NCBI RefSeq assembly: GCF_009455635.1
Contig: NZ_QPER01000001.1
Location: 4,650,001-4,714,000, forward strand
Reading direction: 5' to 3'
DNA from: Paraburkholderia agricolaris
Lineage (GTDB): Bacteria > Pseudomonadota > Gammaproteobacteria > Burkholderiales > Burkholderiaceae
DNA length: 64,000 nucleotides
Position 1 is the stretch's first letter, and each line of letters starts with the position of its first letter. The notes beneath the pieces were generated by a model, which searched no databases, was not told where the DNA came from, and worked only from the letters and a program-made list of their open reading frames with translations. The translations under genes and the position numbers were made by a program. Shown here piece by piece: positions 34,371 to 44,802 of the stretch.

Positions 34371-35117
34371 TTAAAGCTGCGAGGCGCCGCCATCGACAAC
34401 CAGTTCGGTCCCGACGACGTAGGAGGATTCGTCGCTAGCGAGATAGAGTGCCGCGTAGGCAATGTCCTCGGCTTTGCCCATGTGGCCCACTGGAATAGCT
34501 TCGGCGAACTCGGCCTTACGGTCGCGAACCCACTCGTCGGACATGCCCCATTTGGTGATCAGAGGCGTGTTCATCGCGCCAGGAGCGATTGCGTTAAAGC
34601 GGATTTTGCGGTCGAGAAATTCGTAGGACCAGCTACGGGCAAGTGATCGCACGGCGGCCTTCGCCGCCGCAGTCAACGAGATGCCATGTTTTCCGGTCTG
34701 CGCGACGAACGATGTATTGAGGATGACTGAGGAACCCTCTCGCAAGTCCGGCAGTACCGCCTGAAGCGTGAACACCACGCCCTTGACGTTGACGTCCATG
34801 ATCTCGTTATAAAGTTCTTCGTCGATGTCGCGGACTGCGGAAGGGAAAGCCCAACCCGCGTTGGCGAACACGATATCCAGGCCGCCGAACTTCTCTTTTA
34901 CCTCCGCGGCAATCGCCCGCATGTCGTCGATCGAACGTACATCGCCTTTGAGAACGAGCGTATTCTCGCCAAGCTCGGCCTTCACGCGCTCAAACACGGT
35001 CTCGTCGCGGCCAGTCACCGCTACTCGCGCACCTTCTGCAATGAAGAGCCTGGCAGTCGCAAGACCGATCCCGCTGGTCCCGCCCGTGATCAAAGCTGAC
35101 TTGTTTTTAAGCCTCAT
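34371..35117 (-). CDS. Short-chain dehydrogenase/reductase lacking the catalytic Tyr
   Basis: A 248-residue classical SDR fold: the cofactor loop TGGTSGIG (11-18), NAG at 86-88, Ser136 in NTSF, and the C-terminal VVGTELVVDGGASQL. In the YxxxK active-site motif Lys153 is present, but the Tyr position is Thr149 (SLTAAAK). Asn110 is kept. The protein may be inactive as a dehydrogenase, bind ligand only, or use another residue. A second possibility is a base error, but a Tyr codon would need two changes from ACT. It is the first gene of the minus-strand run with the DJ-1 and NTF2-like genes (152 bases to the next). Confidence 0.88.
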   Translation of the reverse strand: MRLKNKSALITGGTSGIGLATARLFIAEGARVAVTGRDETVFERVKAELGENTLVLKGDVRSIDDMRAIAAEVKEKFGGLDIVFANAGWAFPSAVRDIDEELYNEIMDVNVKGVVFTLQAVLPDLREGSSVILNTSFVAQTGKHGISLTAAAKAAVRSLARSWSYEFLDRKIRFNAIAPGAMNTPLITKWGMSDEWVRDRKAEFAEAIPVGHMGKAEDIAYAALYLASDESSYVVGTELVVDGGASQL

Positions 35118-35434
35118 CTTTATGTTCCTTTCTCCGCTTCGTGATTGATCAAACCAAAGGTTAAAAGCGCAATCGCGCTTGTCCCGGCTTGATTTCGTGT
35201 GCAGATTATGGAACGCGACGTCAATGGCTCAAAGGTCGTATAACCCTCAAAAAACGTCACAACCTCATATGGGCTAAGTGTGCGGGTCGGGCGCAGTACG
35301 GAGGCATCGCCGCGCTGCTTCGGCGCGTGCCGCGCCAGGCGCTCGATGCGCGATCAGATCAGATTGGATGAGGTCAGGTTATGTGCCGGTCGACGCACCT
35401 GCCGTTCACAGCGGTTTTGCATCCGCCGCTACGT
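35118..35434. other. Gene-free region upstream of the SDR gene
   Basis: 317 bases between the SDR start and the rep stop. I see no supported ORF and no strong hairpin; it should hold the SDR promoter near 35120-35260, where the sequence is AT-richer. Confidence 0.4.
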
Positions 35435-37525
35435 TCAAGGCTTCTGTAACAGCGCCTTCAAACTCGCGAGCCGGTCTTTCGGCGACATCGGCGCTTCTTC
35501 CGGCGTCGGCGGCGGCGCATCGTCGAGCAGCATCTCGGGGATGAAACGCGACGGCTCGCACACCACGGTTTCGCGCGCCCGCTTGCGCTTCTTGCACCAG
35601 TTCAGATGCAGACTGCGCTGAGCCCGCGTGATCGCGACGTACATCAAACGCCGCTCTTCCTCGATGCGCGCGTCGTCGATCGGTTCGTCATCGGGACCGC
35701 CACGGTGCGGCATGATGCCTTCTTCGACGCCCACCAGAAACACGTGCGGGTACTCCAGCCCTTTCGACGCGTGCACGGTCGAAAGCCGCACCGCGTCCGG
35801 ATCTTCTTCGCGGCCTTCGAGCATCGACATCAGCGCCACGGTCTGAATCAGGCCGAGCAGATTCTTGCCGGTGTCGCCGAGGCCGTCGGCCGTGTCGTAG
35901 CCCGTGGCCTCGCTCTTCTCCGAACCTTCGGGCTCGGCCTTGGTGCCTTTGCGCTTCAGCCATTCCATGAACTCGAGCACGTTCTGCCACTTGGACTGCG
36001 CCTGACGCTCGTCGAACGCGTCGTACAGATAGGCTTCGTAGTGGATCGCGTCCATCAGTTCGTCGAGCAGCGGGCCGGCGGCATCCTTCTCGGCGCGGTC
36101 GGTGAGCCGCTGCATGAAGTCGCAGAACACCCGCATCGGTTCGATCTGACGCGGCGACAAGCGGGCTTCAATACCGCCCATATAAACCGCTTCGAATAGC
36201 GACACTTTTGCCTGACCCGCAAACGAGCCAAGCGCTTCGAGTGTCGTATTGCCGACACCGCGGCGCGGCGTGGTGATCGCGCGGATGAACGCGGGGTCGT
36301 CGTTTGCGTTGGCGATCAGGCGCAAATACGCGCAGATATCCTTGATCTCAGCTTTGTCGAAGAACGACTGCCCGCCCGACAGCACATACGGAATCCGCTC
36401 GCGACGCAGCACCTGTTCGAAGATGCGCGCCTGGAAGTTGCCGCGATACAGGATCGCGTAGTCGCGGAAATTCGCGCGCCGCTCGAACTTGTGCGCGGAC
36501 AGGCGAAACACCACCGACTCGGCTTCGTGCTCTTCGTCGTTGCAAGGCGTGACGGTGATCGTGTCGCCCATGCCGTGTTCGGACCACAGCTTCTTCTCGA
36601 ACAGCTTCGGGTTGTTCGCGATCACGTTGTTCGCTGCGGTGAGAATACGCACCGTCGAACGGTAGTTCTGCTCAAGCTTGATCAGATGCAGCTTTGGAAA
36701 ATCCTTGCTGAGCTGACCGAGGTTTTCGAGCGTCGCGCCGCGCCAGCCGTAAATCGCCTGATCGTCGTCGCCGACCGCCGTGAACGCCGCGCGCTTGCCG
36801 GCCAACAGCTTCACCAGTTCGTACTGACACGCGTTGGTGTCCTGATACTCGTCGATCAGCAGATAGCGCAGCTTGTTCTGCCAGCGGTCGCGCACCTGCT
36901 CGTTCTTCTCGAAGAGTTCGGCGGGTAGACGGATCAGATCGTCGAAATCGACCGCCTGATAGGCGTGCAGCGTCGCCACGTAATTACGGTAGACGATCGC
37001 CGCCTGATGTTCATCTTCATTCGCGGCAATCGCGATCGCCTGCTCCGGCATGATCATGCCGTTCTTCCACAGCGAAATGATCGACTGGATCTTGCGGATG
37101 AAGCCCTTGTCCGTCGAGCCGACCTGCTCCTGAATCATGCCGAAGCAGTCGTCCGAATCCATGATCGAGAACTGCGGTTTCAAGCCGACGTGTTCCGCTT
37201 CCTGCCGCAGAATCTGCACGCCGAGCGAGTGGAAGGTACAGACCGTCAACTGGTTGACGGGCACTTTGCGGCCTTCCTTGCCGGGCGTGGTGAGCGTCTT
37301 GCCCTCGAGCAGCTTGCCCACGCGCTCGCGCATTTCCAACGCGGCCTTGTTCGTGAACGTGACGGCGGCGATATGGCGCGGCTCGAAACCCTTGGCCTCG
37401 ATCAGGTGCGCGATTTTCTGCGTGATCACGCGCGTCTTGCCGCTGCCGGCGCCGGCGAGCACGAGACACGGACCGTCAAGATAACGGACCGCTTCATTTT
37501 GAGCGGGGTTCAGGCCTGCGGACAT
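35435..37525 (-). CDS. rep: UvrD/Rep-family ATP-dependent DNA helicase
   Basis: A 696-residue superfamily 1A helicase, 3'-to-5', acting in replication restart or repair. Motifs in order: Q-motif and Walker A AGAGSGKTRV (about 25-34), TFTNKAALEM, CTFHSLG, motif II LLIDEYQDTN, motif III VGDDDQAIYGWRGA, motif IV EQNYRS, motif V VHASKGLEYPHVFLVG, and motif VI RRLMYVAITRAQ. The length fits Rep (about 670) rather than UvrD (about 720). The C-terminus has an extra 40-residue, Pro- and Glu-rich tail. It is a single-gene unit. Confidence 0.9.
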   Translation of the reverse strand: MSAGLNPAQNEAVRYLDGPCLVLAGAGSGKTRVITQKIAHLIEAKGFEPRHIAAVTFTNKAALEMRERVGKLLEGKTLTTPGKEGRKVPVNQLTVCTFHSLGVQILRQEAEHVGLKPQFSIMDSDDCFGMIQEQVGSTDKGFIRKIQSIISLWKNGMIMPEQAIAIAANEDEHQAAIVYRNYVATLHAYQAVDFDDLIRLPAELFEKNEQVRDRWQNKLRYLLIDEYQDTNACQYELVKLLAGKRAAFTAVGDDDQAIYGWRGATLENLGQLSKDFPKLHLIKLEQNYRSTVRILTAANNVIANNPKLFEKKLWSEHGMGDTITVTPCNDEEHEAESVVFRLSAHKFERRANFRDYAILYRGNFQARIFEQVLRRERIPYVLSGGQSFFDKAEIKDICAYLRLIANANDDPAFIRAITTPRRGVGNTTLEALGSFAGQAKVSLFEAVYMGGIEARLSPRQIEPMRVFCDFMQRLTDRAEKDAAGPLLDELMDAIHYEAYLYDAFDERQAQSKWQNVLEFMEWLKRKGTKAEPEGSEKSEATGYDTADGLGDTGKNLLGLIQTVALMSMLEGREEDPDAVRLSTVHASKGLEYPHVFLVGVEEGIMPHRGGPDDEPIDDARIEEERRLMYVAITRAQRSLHLNWCKKRKRARETVVCEPSRFIPEMLLDDAPPPTPEEAPMSPKDRLASLKALLQKP

Positions 37526-37930
37526 CGTCTGTGGATGGGTAATGCGGTTGAGGGCGCTTAGGTGCGGAATCGCGAGACCGAAGGCCCGGGGGCATGCTGC
37601 GCGGGGCCGGCGGCTGGACCAGCGCCGCTTGTGCCGCGGGGTTCCGGCTCGCCACGCTTGCGCGCGAGAGGAGCGATGTTAACACGGATAAATGACGCGG
37701 ATGAATGTGGCAGACCAGAAATGGACGAGCAAAACCCACGCCGCGTCCGGCGCCCCGATGGCGGCTCCCACTCAATACCAAGGCCTTGCTTGTACGACCT
37801 GGTGACAGATATCCCTGACAGGCGCCTGCGGCAACGCTGACAGTCCGCCTTCGAGACATGCCACAATTACAGTGTTGCGCGCCGTCGCCGCGGTGGCAAA
37901 ACGGCGCGCCGTTTCTGCAGGAAGACACGC
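37526..37930. other. Intergenic region between rep and the Gfo/Idh gene
   Basis: 405 bases. A 102-codon minus-strand ORF here has Arg/Pro/Ser-rich non-protein-like composition and is not called. A 16-bp perfect palindrome near the right end is listed separately. Confidence 0.4.
37899..37914. promoter_or_regulatory. 16-bp perfect palindrome before the Gfo/Idh gene
   Basis: AAACGGCGCGCCGTTT is fully symmetric and ends 16 bases before the ATG at 37931, overlapping where a repressor would block initiation. It could also be a chance GC palindrome. Confidence 0.35.
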
Positions 37931-38980
37931 ATGTCCGCATCGCTGAAGATTGGATTGATGGGTTACGGTTTTGCTGGCGCGACCTTTCATGCGCCAGTGA
38001 TCGAACACTGCGGGCGGGCGAGCGTCGCGGCCATCGCGACGAGTCACCCCGAGCGCGCGCAGGCCGATTACCCACACGCAAAGGTGGTGGCCGATCTCGA
38101 CGCCCTGCTGGCGCTCGAGGAAATCGACTGTATCGTCATCGCGACGCCCAATGACACGCACTTCGACCTGGCGCGCCGCACGCTGGAAGCGGGCAAGCAC
38201 GTGGTGGTGGACAAGCCGGTCACGCTAAGCGCCGCGGATGCCCACACGCTCGCCAACATCGCACTCGCCCGCAGCAAGCGCTTCGTGCCCTTTCATAACC
38301 GCCGCTGGGACGGTGATTTTCTGACCGTCCGGGATCTGCTGGCCAACAGGGAGTTAGGGCGCATCACGCAGTACGAATCGCATTTCGACCGTTTCCGGCC
38401 GGAAGTCAAGCAGCGTTGGCGCGAGGAAGCGTCGCGCGGCGGCGGCTTGCTGTTCGATCTCGGCCCGCACCTGATCGATCAGTCGTTGGCGTTGTTCGGC
38501 GCGCCGCAGACGGTGTTCGCGACGGTTCGCACGCACCGCGACCAGGCCAGCGCGCCAGACTACGTGCATATTCAACTCGGATACGGTGAGTTCGAGGTGG
38601 TATTGCATGCAAGCGCGTTGACTGCGCTGGCTGCGCCGAGATTTACGATTCACGGCACGCAGGGAAGCTACGTGAAGTACGGCCTCGATACGCAGGAAGA
38701 TCAGTTGAAAGCAGGCCTGCGGCCTGGCGACGAAGGATTCGGTGCCGGCAATGCGGCAGGCGTGCTGCGCGTGCTCGAAGGCGGTCAGGAGGTGGAGCGG
38801 GAGGTGCCTACGCGCAATGGGGATTACGTCGGCTTCTATATTGCTTTGGCGGATGCCATCCAGAACGGCGTGAAATTTCCTGTCAGCGCTCAGGACGCGG
38901 TCGACGTGATGACGATCATCGAGCTTGCCGCCCGGAGTTCGGAAGAGGGAGTCCGGCTGCCGTTCGAACGTATTCGCTGA
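37931..38980 (+). CDS. Gfo/Idh/MocA family oxidoreductase
   Basis: A 349-residue NAD(P)-dependent sugar or cyclitol dehydrogenase-type protein. The Rossmann domain starts IGLMGYGFAGATFHAPVI, and the family EKP motif appears as VVDKPVTL near residue 95. In the second domain GGGLLFDLGPHLIDQSLALFG supplies the catalytic-type Asp and His. AGGAAG precedes the ATG. The start and GPHLIDQ resemble the YdgJ group of scyllo-inositol-type or unknown oxidoreductases. There are no sugar-uptake genes beside it. Confidence 0.88.
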   Translation: MSASLKIGLMGYGFAGATFHAPVIEHCGRASVAAIATSHPERAQADYPHAKVVADLDALLALEEIDCIVIATPNDTHFDLARRTLEAGKHVVVDKPVTLSAADAHTLANIALARSKRFVPFHNRRWDGDFLTVRDLLANRELGRITQYESHFDRFRPEVKQRWREEASRGGGLLFDLGPHLIDQSLALFGAPQTVFATVRTHRDQASAPDYVHIQLGYGEFEVVLHASALTALAAPRFTIHGTQGSYVKYGLDTQEDQLKAGLRPGDEGFGAGNAAGVLRVLEGGQEVEREVPTRNGDYVGFYIALADAIQNGVKFPVSAQDAVDVMTIIELAARSSEEGVRLPFERIR

Positions 38981-39206
38981 CTTTTTTTGCGTACGTTACA
39001 GGGTACTTACAAGGCACTTGCCTGCCTTTCGGATTGTCCGGCGGTGGCACGCGAACACTGCCGCCGCCCGGCGCGAAACTCCTGACAATCCCGAAAGGAA
39101 CATAACGTTACAAATAACCCCCTCTTTGCGGTCAGCGTAAATCGCCGGCAATCCGTTGCTACCCCAGTAGCACCTACACAAAACGACAACGACTTCCGGA
39201 GAGTCC

Positions 39207-39560
39207 ATGCCCCGTATCGCCCGCGCAGTAGCAGCATGCGCATTGCTCAGCTCTCTCGCCGCCTGCGTGGTGGCGCCCCAGCAACCCGCGCCGGCGCCGC
39301 GCCCCAACCCGCAGCAGATTGCGGATGAGCGCCTCCATCAAGTCAATGGCCGCATCGACAACCTGAGCCGTCGTATTGACGCTCACGTCAACCAAGGCTA
39401 TTACCCGCCCCCGCAAGGCGGCGCATTGCACCACCGTCTCGACGTGATCCGCCAGGAAGCGCACGATATGGCGGCGCAACACGGCGGCGGTCTGTCCGGC
39501 GACGAACAGCGCGTGTTGAACCAGGAACTGGACAACGCGGCACACGCCATCGGCGAATAA
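39207..39560 (+). CDS. Small lipoprotein
   Basis: A 117-residue lipoprotein: signal ending in lipobox LAAC (Cys20), then a Pro/Ala-rich spacer and two helical stretches with heptad-like Leu/Ile spacing (ERLHQVNGRIDNLSRRID and LDVIRQEAHDMAAQ). GGAGAG stands 4 bases before the ATG. It is likely periplasmic and coiled-coil. It is followed by a strong terminator, so it is a single-gene transcript. The function is unknown. Confidence 0.85.
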   Translation: MPRIARAVAACALLSSLAACVVAPQQPAPAPRPNPQQIADERLHQVNGRIDNLSRRIDAHVNQGYYPPPQGGALHHRLDVIRQEAHDMAAQHGGGLSGDEQRVLNQELDNAAHAIGE

Positions 39561-39601
39561 ATCGGCGAATAATCGCGCCAGTTCAGGCACCGAAGCAAAG
39601 A

Positions 39602-39631
39602 AGCGCGGGCATTGCGTCCCGCGCTTTTTTT
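39602..39631 (+). terminator. Rho-independent terminator of the lipoprotein gene
   Basis: An 8-bp stem AGCGCGGG/CCCGCGCT with an 8-base loop and a run of seven T, 42 bases after the stop. Confidence 0.9.
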
Positions 39632-39718
39632 GACCTCAGCAAGCCCGCTGAGCCGCCCACCTTGCCCGTTGCGGGCCTTTATTTGACAAGCCCCCGGCCC
39701 TCGCGTACATTCGCCGCA

Positions 39719-40008
39719 CGCGTCGGGAGAGCGTGCTGGCCGCAGAAAATCGCAGGCCGCACCGCCGAAGGGGCACACCCACAAACTCTCAGGCAAAAGG
39801 ACCGGCCGCGTCGAGAAACCCGCGTTATAGCAACGTCAACGCATCGGTTTTTCGCACTCTGGAGAGCGGCAGTAGCCGTCTGCATCGTTTATAGCGGTGC
39901 AGATTCCGGCAAGCTGCCCACCGAAGGGGCGCGCGTTTCACCGTAGCGATCACGGCTTCACATCGCACGGCAGCGCAATCTCTCAGGTATCGAGGACAGA
40001 GGGGTCAT
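39719..40008 (+). promoter_or_regulatory. Tandem glycine riboswitch
   Basis: Two glycine aptamers in series. Each has the 5' GGAGAG element (39726-39731 and about 39861-39866), the conserved core CCGAAGGGGC (39765-39774 and 39921-39930), and the 3' strand CTCTCAGGnnnnnnGGAC (about 39786-39803 and 39979-39997). Tandem aptamers followed by gcvT is the classic arrangement in which glycine raises expression of the cleavage system. Confidence 0.95.
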
Positions 40009-40033
40009 GCAACGCAAATCGCTCGCAGCCGGC

Positions 40034-40067
40034 AGGCCGCGAGGCGTAGCGCCGCATGGCCTTTTTT
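40034..40067 (+). terminator. Expression-platform terminator of the glycine riboswitch
   Basis: AGGCC pairs with GGCCT, with an imperfect inner stem including GGCG/CGCC, followed by six T (40062-40067) and then gcvT 25 bases on. Its position after the second aptamer fits transcriptional control: glycine binding should disrupt this hairpin. The hairpin is seen; the switching is inferred from the family. Confidence 0.75.
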
Positions 40068-40091
40068 GTTTCGCGAGACGCCTGAGGCCCC

Positions 40092-41210
40092 ATGACCGAA
40101 CTCAAACACACCCCGCTCAACGCCACCCATCGTGCGCTCAACGCCCGCATGGTCGATTTCGGCGGCTGGGACATGCCTGTCAATTACGGCTCGCAGATCG
40201 ACGAACACCGCGCCGTGCGTACCGACGCCGGCATGTTCGACGTCTCGCACATGTGCGTCGTCGATTTCACTGGCGAGCGTGTACGCGCCTTCTTCGAATA
40301 CGCGCTGGCCAACAACGTCGCCAAGCTGCAAACGCCGGGCCGCGCGCTCTACTCCTGTCTGCTGAACCCGAACGGCGGCGTGATCGACGATCTGATCGTT
40401 TATTACTTCGGCGAAGATCACTTCCGCGTGGTCGTCAACGCCGGCACCGCCGATAAAGACATTGCGTGGTTCGGCCAGCTCAACGCCGAAGGCGGCTTTG
40501 GCCTGACCATCACGCCGCGCCGCGACTACGCGATCGTCGCCGTGCAAGGCCCGAACGCCCGCGAAAAAGTCTGGCAAACCATACCGGCCGCGCGCGCCGC
40601 CACGGAAAACCTGAAACCCTTCAACGCCGCGCGCGTCGACGCTACGCCGTTCGGCGAACTCACCGTCGCCCGCACCGGCTACACCGGCGAAGACGGCTTT
40701 GAAATCATCGTCCCGGCGGACCACGTCGCAGCGTTGTGGAACGCGCTGCAGGCACAAGGCGTGCGCCCCGCAGGTCTTGGCGCACGAGACACGCTGCGCC
40801 TCGAAGCCGGCATGAACCTGTACGGCCAGGACATGGACGACAACGTCTCGCCGCTCGACGCCGGCCTCGCCTGGACCGTCGATCTGAGCTCGCCGCGCGA
40901 CTTCATCGGCAAGGGCAAGCTCGAAGCCAACGGCTCGCAAGCCGCGTTCGTCGGTCTGATCCTGCTGAAGGAAAACGGCAAGGCGGCAGGCGTGCTGCGT
41001 GCTCATCAGCAAGTCGTCACGCCCCAAGGCGAAGGCGAAATCACCAGCGGCACTTTTTCCCCCACCATGCAGGAATCGATCGCTTTTGCGCGCGTGCCGA
41101 AAGGCGTGCAGCCGGGCGACACCGTTCACGTCCAGATTCGTGACAAAAACGTCCCTGCAAGCGTGGTAAAACTGCCGTTCGTGCGCAACGGCAAGGTGCT
41201 CGCAGTTTAA
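40092..41210 (+). CDS. gcvT: Glycine cleavage system T protein (aminomethyltransferase)
   Basis: GcvT transfers the methylene group from aminomethyl-lipoyl GcvH to tetrahydrofolate, releasing ammonia. The 372 residues contain [21 protein letters not shown], the folate-site Asp in [17 protein letters not shown] and [14 protein letters not shown], all family blocks. It is the first gene of gcvTHP behind the tandem glycine riboswitch, and gcvH starts 62 bases later. Full length, no anomalies. Confidence 0.97.
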   Translation: MTELKHTPLNATHRALNARMVDFGGWDMPVNYGSQIDEHRAVRTDAGMFDVSHMCVVDFTGERVRAFFEYALANNVAKLQTPGRALYSCLLNPNGGVIDDLIVYYFGEDHFRVVVNAGTADKDIAWFGQLNAEGGFGLTITPRRDYAIVAVQGPNAREKVWQTIPAARAATENLKPFNAARVDATPFGELTVARTGYTGEDGFEIIVPADHVAALWNALQAQGVRPAGLGARDTLRLEAGMNLYGQDMDDNVSPLDAGLAWTVDLSSPRDFIGKGKLEANGSQAAFVGLILLKENGKAAGVLRAHQQVVTPQGEGEITSGTFSPTMQESIAFARVPKGVQPGDTVHVQIRDKNVPASVVKLPFVRNGKVLAV

Positions 41211-41272
41211 GCAGCCGGCGCGTGCGTCACCACTTTGAAACACTACCAAATCACACCGCATAGGAGCATCCG

Positions 41273-41653
41273 ATGAGCATCCCGGCCGATCTGAAATACA
41301 CCGAATCGCACGAGTGGGTCCGCACCGAAGCGGACGGCACGCTGACGGTCGGCATCACCGACCACGCGCAGGAAGCGCTCGGCGACATCGTCTTCTTCGA
41401 AGTCCAGGAACTGGGCAAGACCGTCGACGCGGGCGACACCGTCGCCGTGATCGAGTCGGTGAAAGCCGCTTCCGATATCTACGCTCCGGTCGCGGGCGAG
41501 ATCATCGAGGCGAACCCGGCTGTTGCCGATACGCCGGACGGCGTCAACAGCGCGCCGTACGAAAACTGGCTCTTCAAGATCAAGCCGGCTGCGGGCGCAT
41601 CGCTGGACCGCCTGATTGACGCGGACGCTTACTCGAAGTCGATCGGCGCCTGA
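41273..41653 (+). CDS. gcvH: Glycine cleavage system H protein
   Basis: GcvH carries the lipoyl arm that shuttles intermediates between GcvP, GcvT and the L protein. In its 126 residues Lys64 in ESVKAASD is the lipoylation site. The ESHEWVR start block and [15 protein letters not shown] end block are typical. AGGAGC lies upstream of the ATG. It is cotranscribed with gcvT and gcvP (94 bases to gcvP). Confidence 0.97.
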   Translation: MSIPADLKYTESHEWVRTEADGTLTVGITDHAQEALGDIVFFEVQELGKTVDAGDTVAVIESVKAASDIYAPVAGEIIEANPAVADTPDGVNSAPYENWLFKIKPAAGASLDRLIDADAYSKSIGA

Positions 41654-41747
41654 TTCACCGTACGTTGCACCATTACGTTTAAACCCGACAGGCGCGGCGC
41701 GTCCGATTCAACCATCGAACGGACGCCCGCACCGGCAGGAACACCTC

Positions 41748-44684
41748 ATGAAGCTCGAACATCCGGATCGTCTGATGAACCGCACTCCTCTCTCGCTCGC
41801 CGCGCTCGAAGTGCATGACGCCTTCGCAGAACGGCACATCGGCCCGGATTCGGCCGACCAGCAGGCGATGCTTGAAGCCCTCGGCTTCGCGTCGCGCGCC
41901 GCGCTGATCGACGCCGTCATTCCGAAGACGATCCGCCGGGCCGAAACGCTGCCGCTCGGCCCCTTCGTGCAACCGAAGAGCGAAGCGGAAGCGCTCGCCG
42001 CGCTGCGCGAACTCGCGGACAAGAACCAGGTGTTCCGCTCGTACATCGGGCAAGGCTATTACAACGCGCACACGCCGGCGGTGATCCTGCGTAATGTGCT
42101 CGAAAATCCGGCGTGGTACACCGCGTACACGCCGTATCAGCCGGAAATCTCGCAGGGCCGTCTGGAAGCGCTGCTGAACTTCCAGCAGATGATCGTCGAC
42201 CTGACGGGTCTGGCGATTTCGAACGCGTCGCTGCTCGACGAAGCCACCGCCGCTGCCGAAGCGATGACGCTGCTGCAACGCGTCGGCAAGCCGAAGTCGA
42301 ATGTGTTTTATGTCGCCGACGACGTGCTGCCGCAAACCATCGAAGTGGTGAAAACGCGCGCCACGCCGGTCGGCATCGAAGTGAAAGTGGGCCCGGCCGC
42401 GGACGCCGCAAACGCGAATGCGTTCGGCGTGCTGCTGCAATATCCGGGTGTCAACGGCGACGTGCGCGACTACCGCGCACTCGCTGACGCGATCCACGCA
42501 GCGGGCGGCCACGTGGTGGTCGCCGCCGATCTGCTCGCACTGACCGTTCTGACGCCGCCGGGTGAATGGGGCGCGGACGTGGCCGTCGGCAACACGCAGC
42601 GTTTCGGCGTGCCGGTCGGTTTCGGCGGCCCGCACGCGGCTTACCTCGCCGTACGCGACGAATTCAAGCGCCAGATGCCGGGCCGTCTCGTCGGCGTGAC
42701 GGTCGACGCGCAAGGCAATCCGGCATTGCGTCTCGCGCTGCAAACGCGTGAACAACATATCCGCCGCGAAAAAGCGACCTCGAACGTGTGCACCGCGCAA
42801 GCGCTGCTCGCGATCATGGCCAGCATGTACGCGGTTTATCACGGACCGCACGGTCTGAAAACGATCGCACTGCGAGTGAACCGTATCGCTGCGCTGCTCG
42901 CCGAAGGCGCGAAGCAACTCGGCTACCCGCTGGTCAACGAAACCTTCTTCGACACGCTGACGTTCGAAAGCGGCGCGCGTACCCAGGCGCTGCACGACGC
43001 CGCCAAAGCCCGGCGCATCAACCTGCGCCGCGTGAGCGACACGCAAGTCGGCCTGTCGGTCGACGAAACCACGACGCGCCATGATCTGGCCGATCTGCTC
43101 GCCGCGTTCGCGGAAGCCGCGGGCGCGAAAGACGTGCCGCAAGTCGATGCGCTCGACGCAGCGATCGCCGCGTCGAACACCGCGTCGGTGCCGGCCGCGC
43201 TGGAACGCACCAGCGCGTACCTCACGCACCACGTGTTCAACCGTCATCATTCTGAAACGGAAATGCTGCGCTATCTGCGCAGCCTGTCGGACAAGGATCT
43301 CGCGCTCGACCGCTCGATGATTCCGCTCGGCTCGTGCACGATGAAGCTGAATGCGACCTCGGAAATGCTGCCGGTCACGTGGCCCGAATTCGGCCAGATC
43401 CATCCGTTCGCACCGGCCGAGCAAACCGTCGGCTACCGCGAAATGATCGACCAGCTCGAAGAAATGCTGGTTGCGGCAACGGGTTACGCCGCCGTGTCGC
43501 TGCAACCGAATGCCGGCTCGCAAGGCGAGTACGCGGGTCTGCTGATCATCCATGCATACCACGCATCGCGCGGCGAAGCGCATCGCAACGTTTGCCTGAT
43601 TCCCGCTTCGGCGCACGGCACGAACCCGGCGTCGGCACAAATGGCCGGCATGCAAGTGGTCGTGGTGGCTTGCGACGCGCAAGGCAACGTCGATATCGAA
43701 GACCTGAAGAAGAAAGCCGATCAACACGCTGAGAAGCTCGCGGCGATCATGATCACGTATCCGTCCACGCACGGCGTGTTCGAGGCGAACGTCCGCGAAA
43801 TCTGCGAGATCGTGCATGCGCACGGCGGCCAGGTGTATGTGGATGGCGCGAACATGAACGCGATGGTCGGCCTGTGCGCGCCGGGCCAGTTCGGCGGCGA
43901 CGTCTCGCACCTGAACCTGCACAAGACCTTCTGTATTCCGCACGGCGGCGGCGGACCGGGCGTCGGTCCGGTCGCGGTCGGCGCGCATCTCGCGCAATTC
44001 CTGCCGAACCAGATTGCGACGGGCTACGAGCGCGCGCCGAACGGTATCGGCGCGGTGTCGGGTGCACCGTACGGTTCCGCATCGATCCTGCCGATTTCGT
44101 GGATGTACATCGCGATGATGGGCGCGAAGAACCTCACCGCAGCCACCGAAACCGCGATCCTGAACGCCAACTACGTCGCGAATAAACTCGCGCCGCATTA
44201 TCCGGTGCTGTATTCGGGCCCGGGCGGACTGGTCGCGCACGAGTGCATTCTCGATCTGCGTCCGATCAAGGAAACCAGTGGCATCACCGTCGACGACGTC
44301 GCCAAGCGTCTCGCCGACTACGGCTTCCACGCACCGACCATGAGCTTCCCGGTGCCAGGCACGCTGATGGTCGAGCCGACCGAATCGGAATCGAAGGAAG
44401 AACTGGACCGCTTCATCGAAGCGATGATCGCGATCCGCGACGAAATTCGCGCCGTCGAAGAAGGCCGCTCGGACCGCGAAGACAATCCGCTCAAGCATGC
44501 GCCGCACACCGCAGCGGTGGTCATCGCAAACGAATGGAAGCACGCGTATGCGCGTGAAACCGCTGCCTATCCGCTGCCCACACTGATCGCGAAGAAGTAC
44601 TGGCCGCCGGTCGGCCGGGCGGACAACGTGTATGGCGACCGCAATCTGTTCTGCTCCTGCGTGCCGATCGCCGACTACGAGTAA
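41748..44684 (+). CDS. gcvP: Glycine dehydrogenase (decarboxylating), P protein
   Basis: GcvP is the PLP enzyme that decarboxylates glycine and loads the aminomethyl group on lipoyl-GcvH. It has 978 residues as a single chain (some bacteria split it in two). The start at 41748 has AGGAA 7 bases upstream; the open frame extends to 41616 but overlaps gcvH. Key blocks: [14 protein letters not shown] near the N-terminus, the PLP Lys in [18 protein letters not shown], and [13 protein letters not shown] near the C-terminus. It is the third gene of the riboswitch-controlled operon. Confidence 0.97.
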   Translation: MKLEHPDRLMNRTPLSLAALEVHDAFAERHIGPDSADQQAMLEALGFASRAALIDAVIPKTIRRAETLPLGPFVQPKSEAEALAALRELADKNQVFRSYIGQGYYNAHTPAVILRNVLENPAWYTAYTPYQPEISQGRLEALLNFQQMIVDLTGLAISNASLLDEATAAAEAMTLLQRVGKPKSNVFYVADDVLPQTIEVVKTRATPVGIEVKVGPAADAANANAFGVLLQYPGVNGDVRDYRALADAIHAAGGHVVVAADLLALTVLTPPGEWGADVAVGNTQRFGVPVGFGGPHAAYLAVRDEFKRQMPGRLVGVTVDAQGNPALRLALQTREQHIRREKATSNVCTAQALLAIMASMYAVYHGPHGLKTIALRVNRIAALLAEGAKQLGYPLVNETFFDTLTFESGARTQALHDAAKARRINLRRVSDTQVGLSVDETTTRHDLADLLAAFAEAAGAKDVPQVDALDAAIAASNTASVPAALERTSAYLTHHVFNRHHSETEMLRYLRSLSDKDLALDRSMIPLGSCTMKLNATSEMLPVTWPEFGQIHPFAPAEQTVGYREMIDQLEEMLVAATGYAAVSLQPNAGSQGEYAGLLIIHAYHASRGEAHRNVCLIPASAHGTNPASAQMAGMQVVVVACDAQGNVDIEDLKKKADQHAEKLAAIMITYPSTHGVFEANVREICEIVHAHGGQVYVDGANMNAMVGLCAPGQFGGDVSHLNLHKTFCIPHGGGGPGVGPVAVGAHLAQFLPNQIATGYERAPNGIGAVSGAPYGSASILPISWMYIAMMGAKNLTAATETAILNANYVANKLAPHYPVLYSGPGGLVAHECILDLRPIKETSGITVDDVAKRLADYGFHAPTMSFPVPGTLMVEPTESESKEELDRFIEAMIAIRDEIRAVEEGRSDREDNPLKHAPHTAAVVIANEWKHAYARETAAYPLPTLIAKKYWPPVGRADNVYGDRNLFCSCVPIADYE

Positions 44685-44695
44685 GCGTGTCCGCT

Positions 44696-44739
44696 AACCG
44701 CGCATCGCCCTGAAGGTTGTAAGCAGGCGTTGCGCGGTT
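44696..44739 (+). terminator. Hairpin after gcvP
   Basis: AACCGCGCA pairs with TGCGCGGTT, with an inner CGCC/GGCG pairing. It lies 12 bases after the gcvP stop. There is no T-run, so termination strength is uncertain. Confidence 0.5.
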
Positions 44740-44802
44740 CTGTCGCTTGGGTCCGCAAACGGCTAACATCTCACACCGAATCAGCCTAACGAGGAGTTTC
44801 GC

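Noticed and set aside
41679..44543. 954-codon open frame on the minus strand
   Set aside because: It lies fully antisense to gcvP and is Arg/His/Val-rich; it is the usual mirror frame of a high-GC3 gene.
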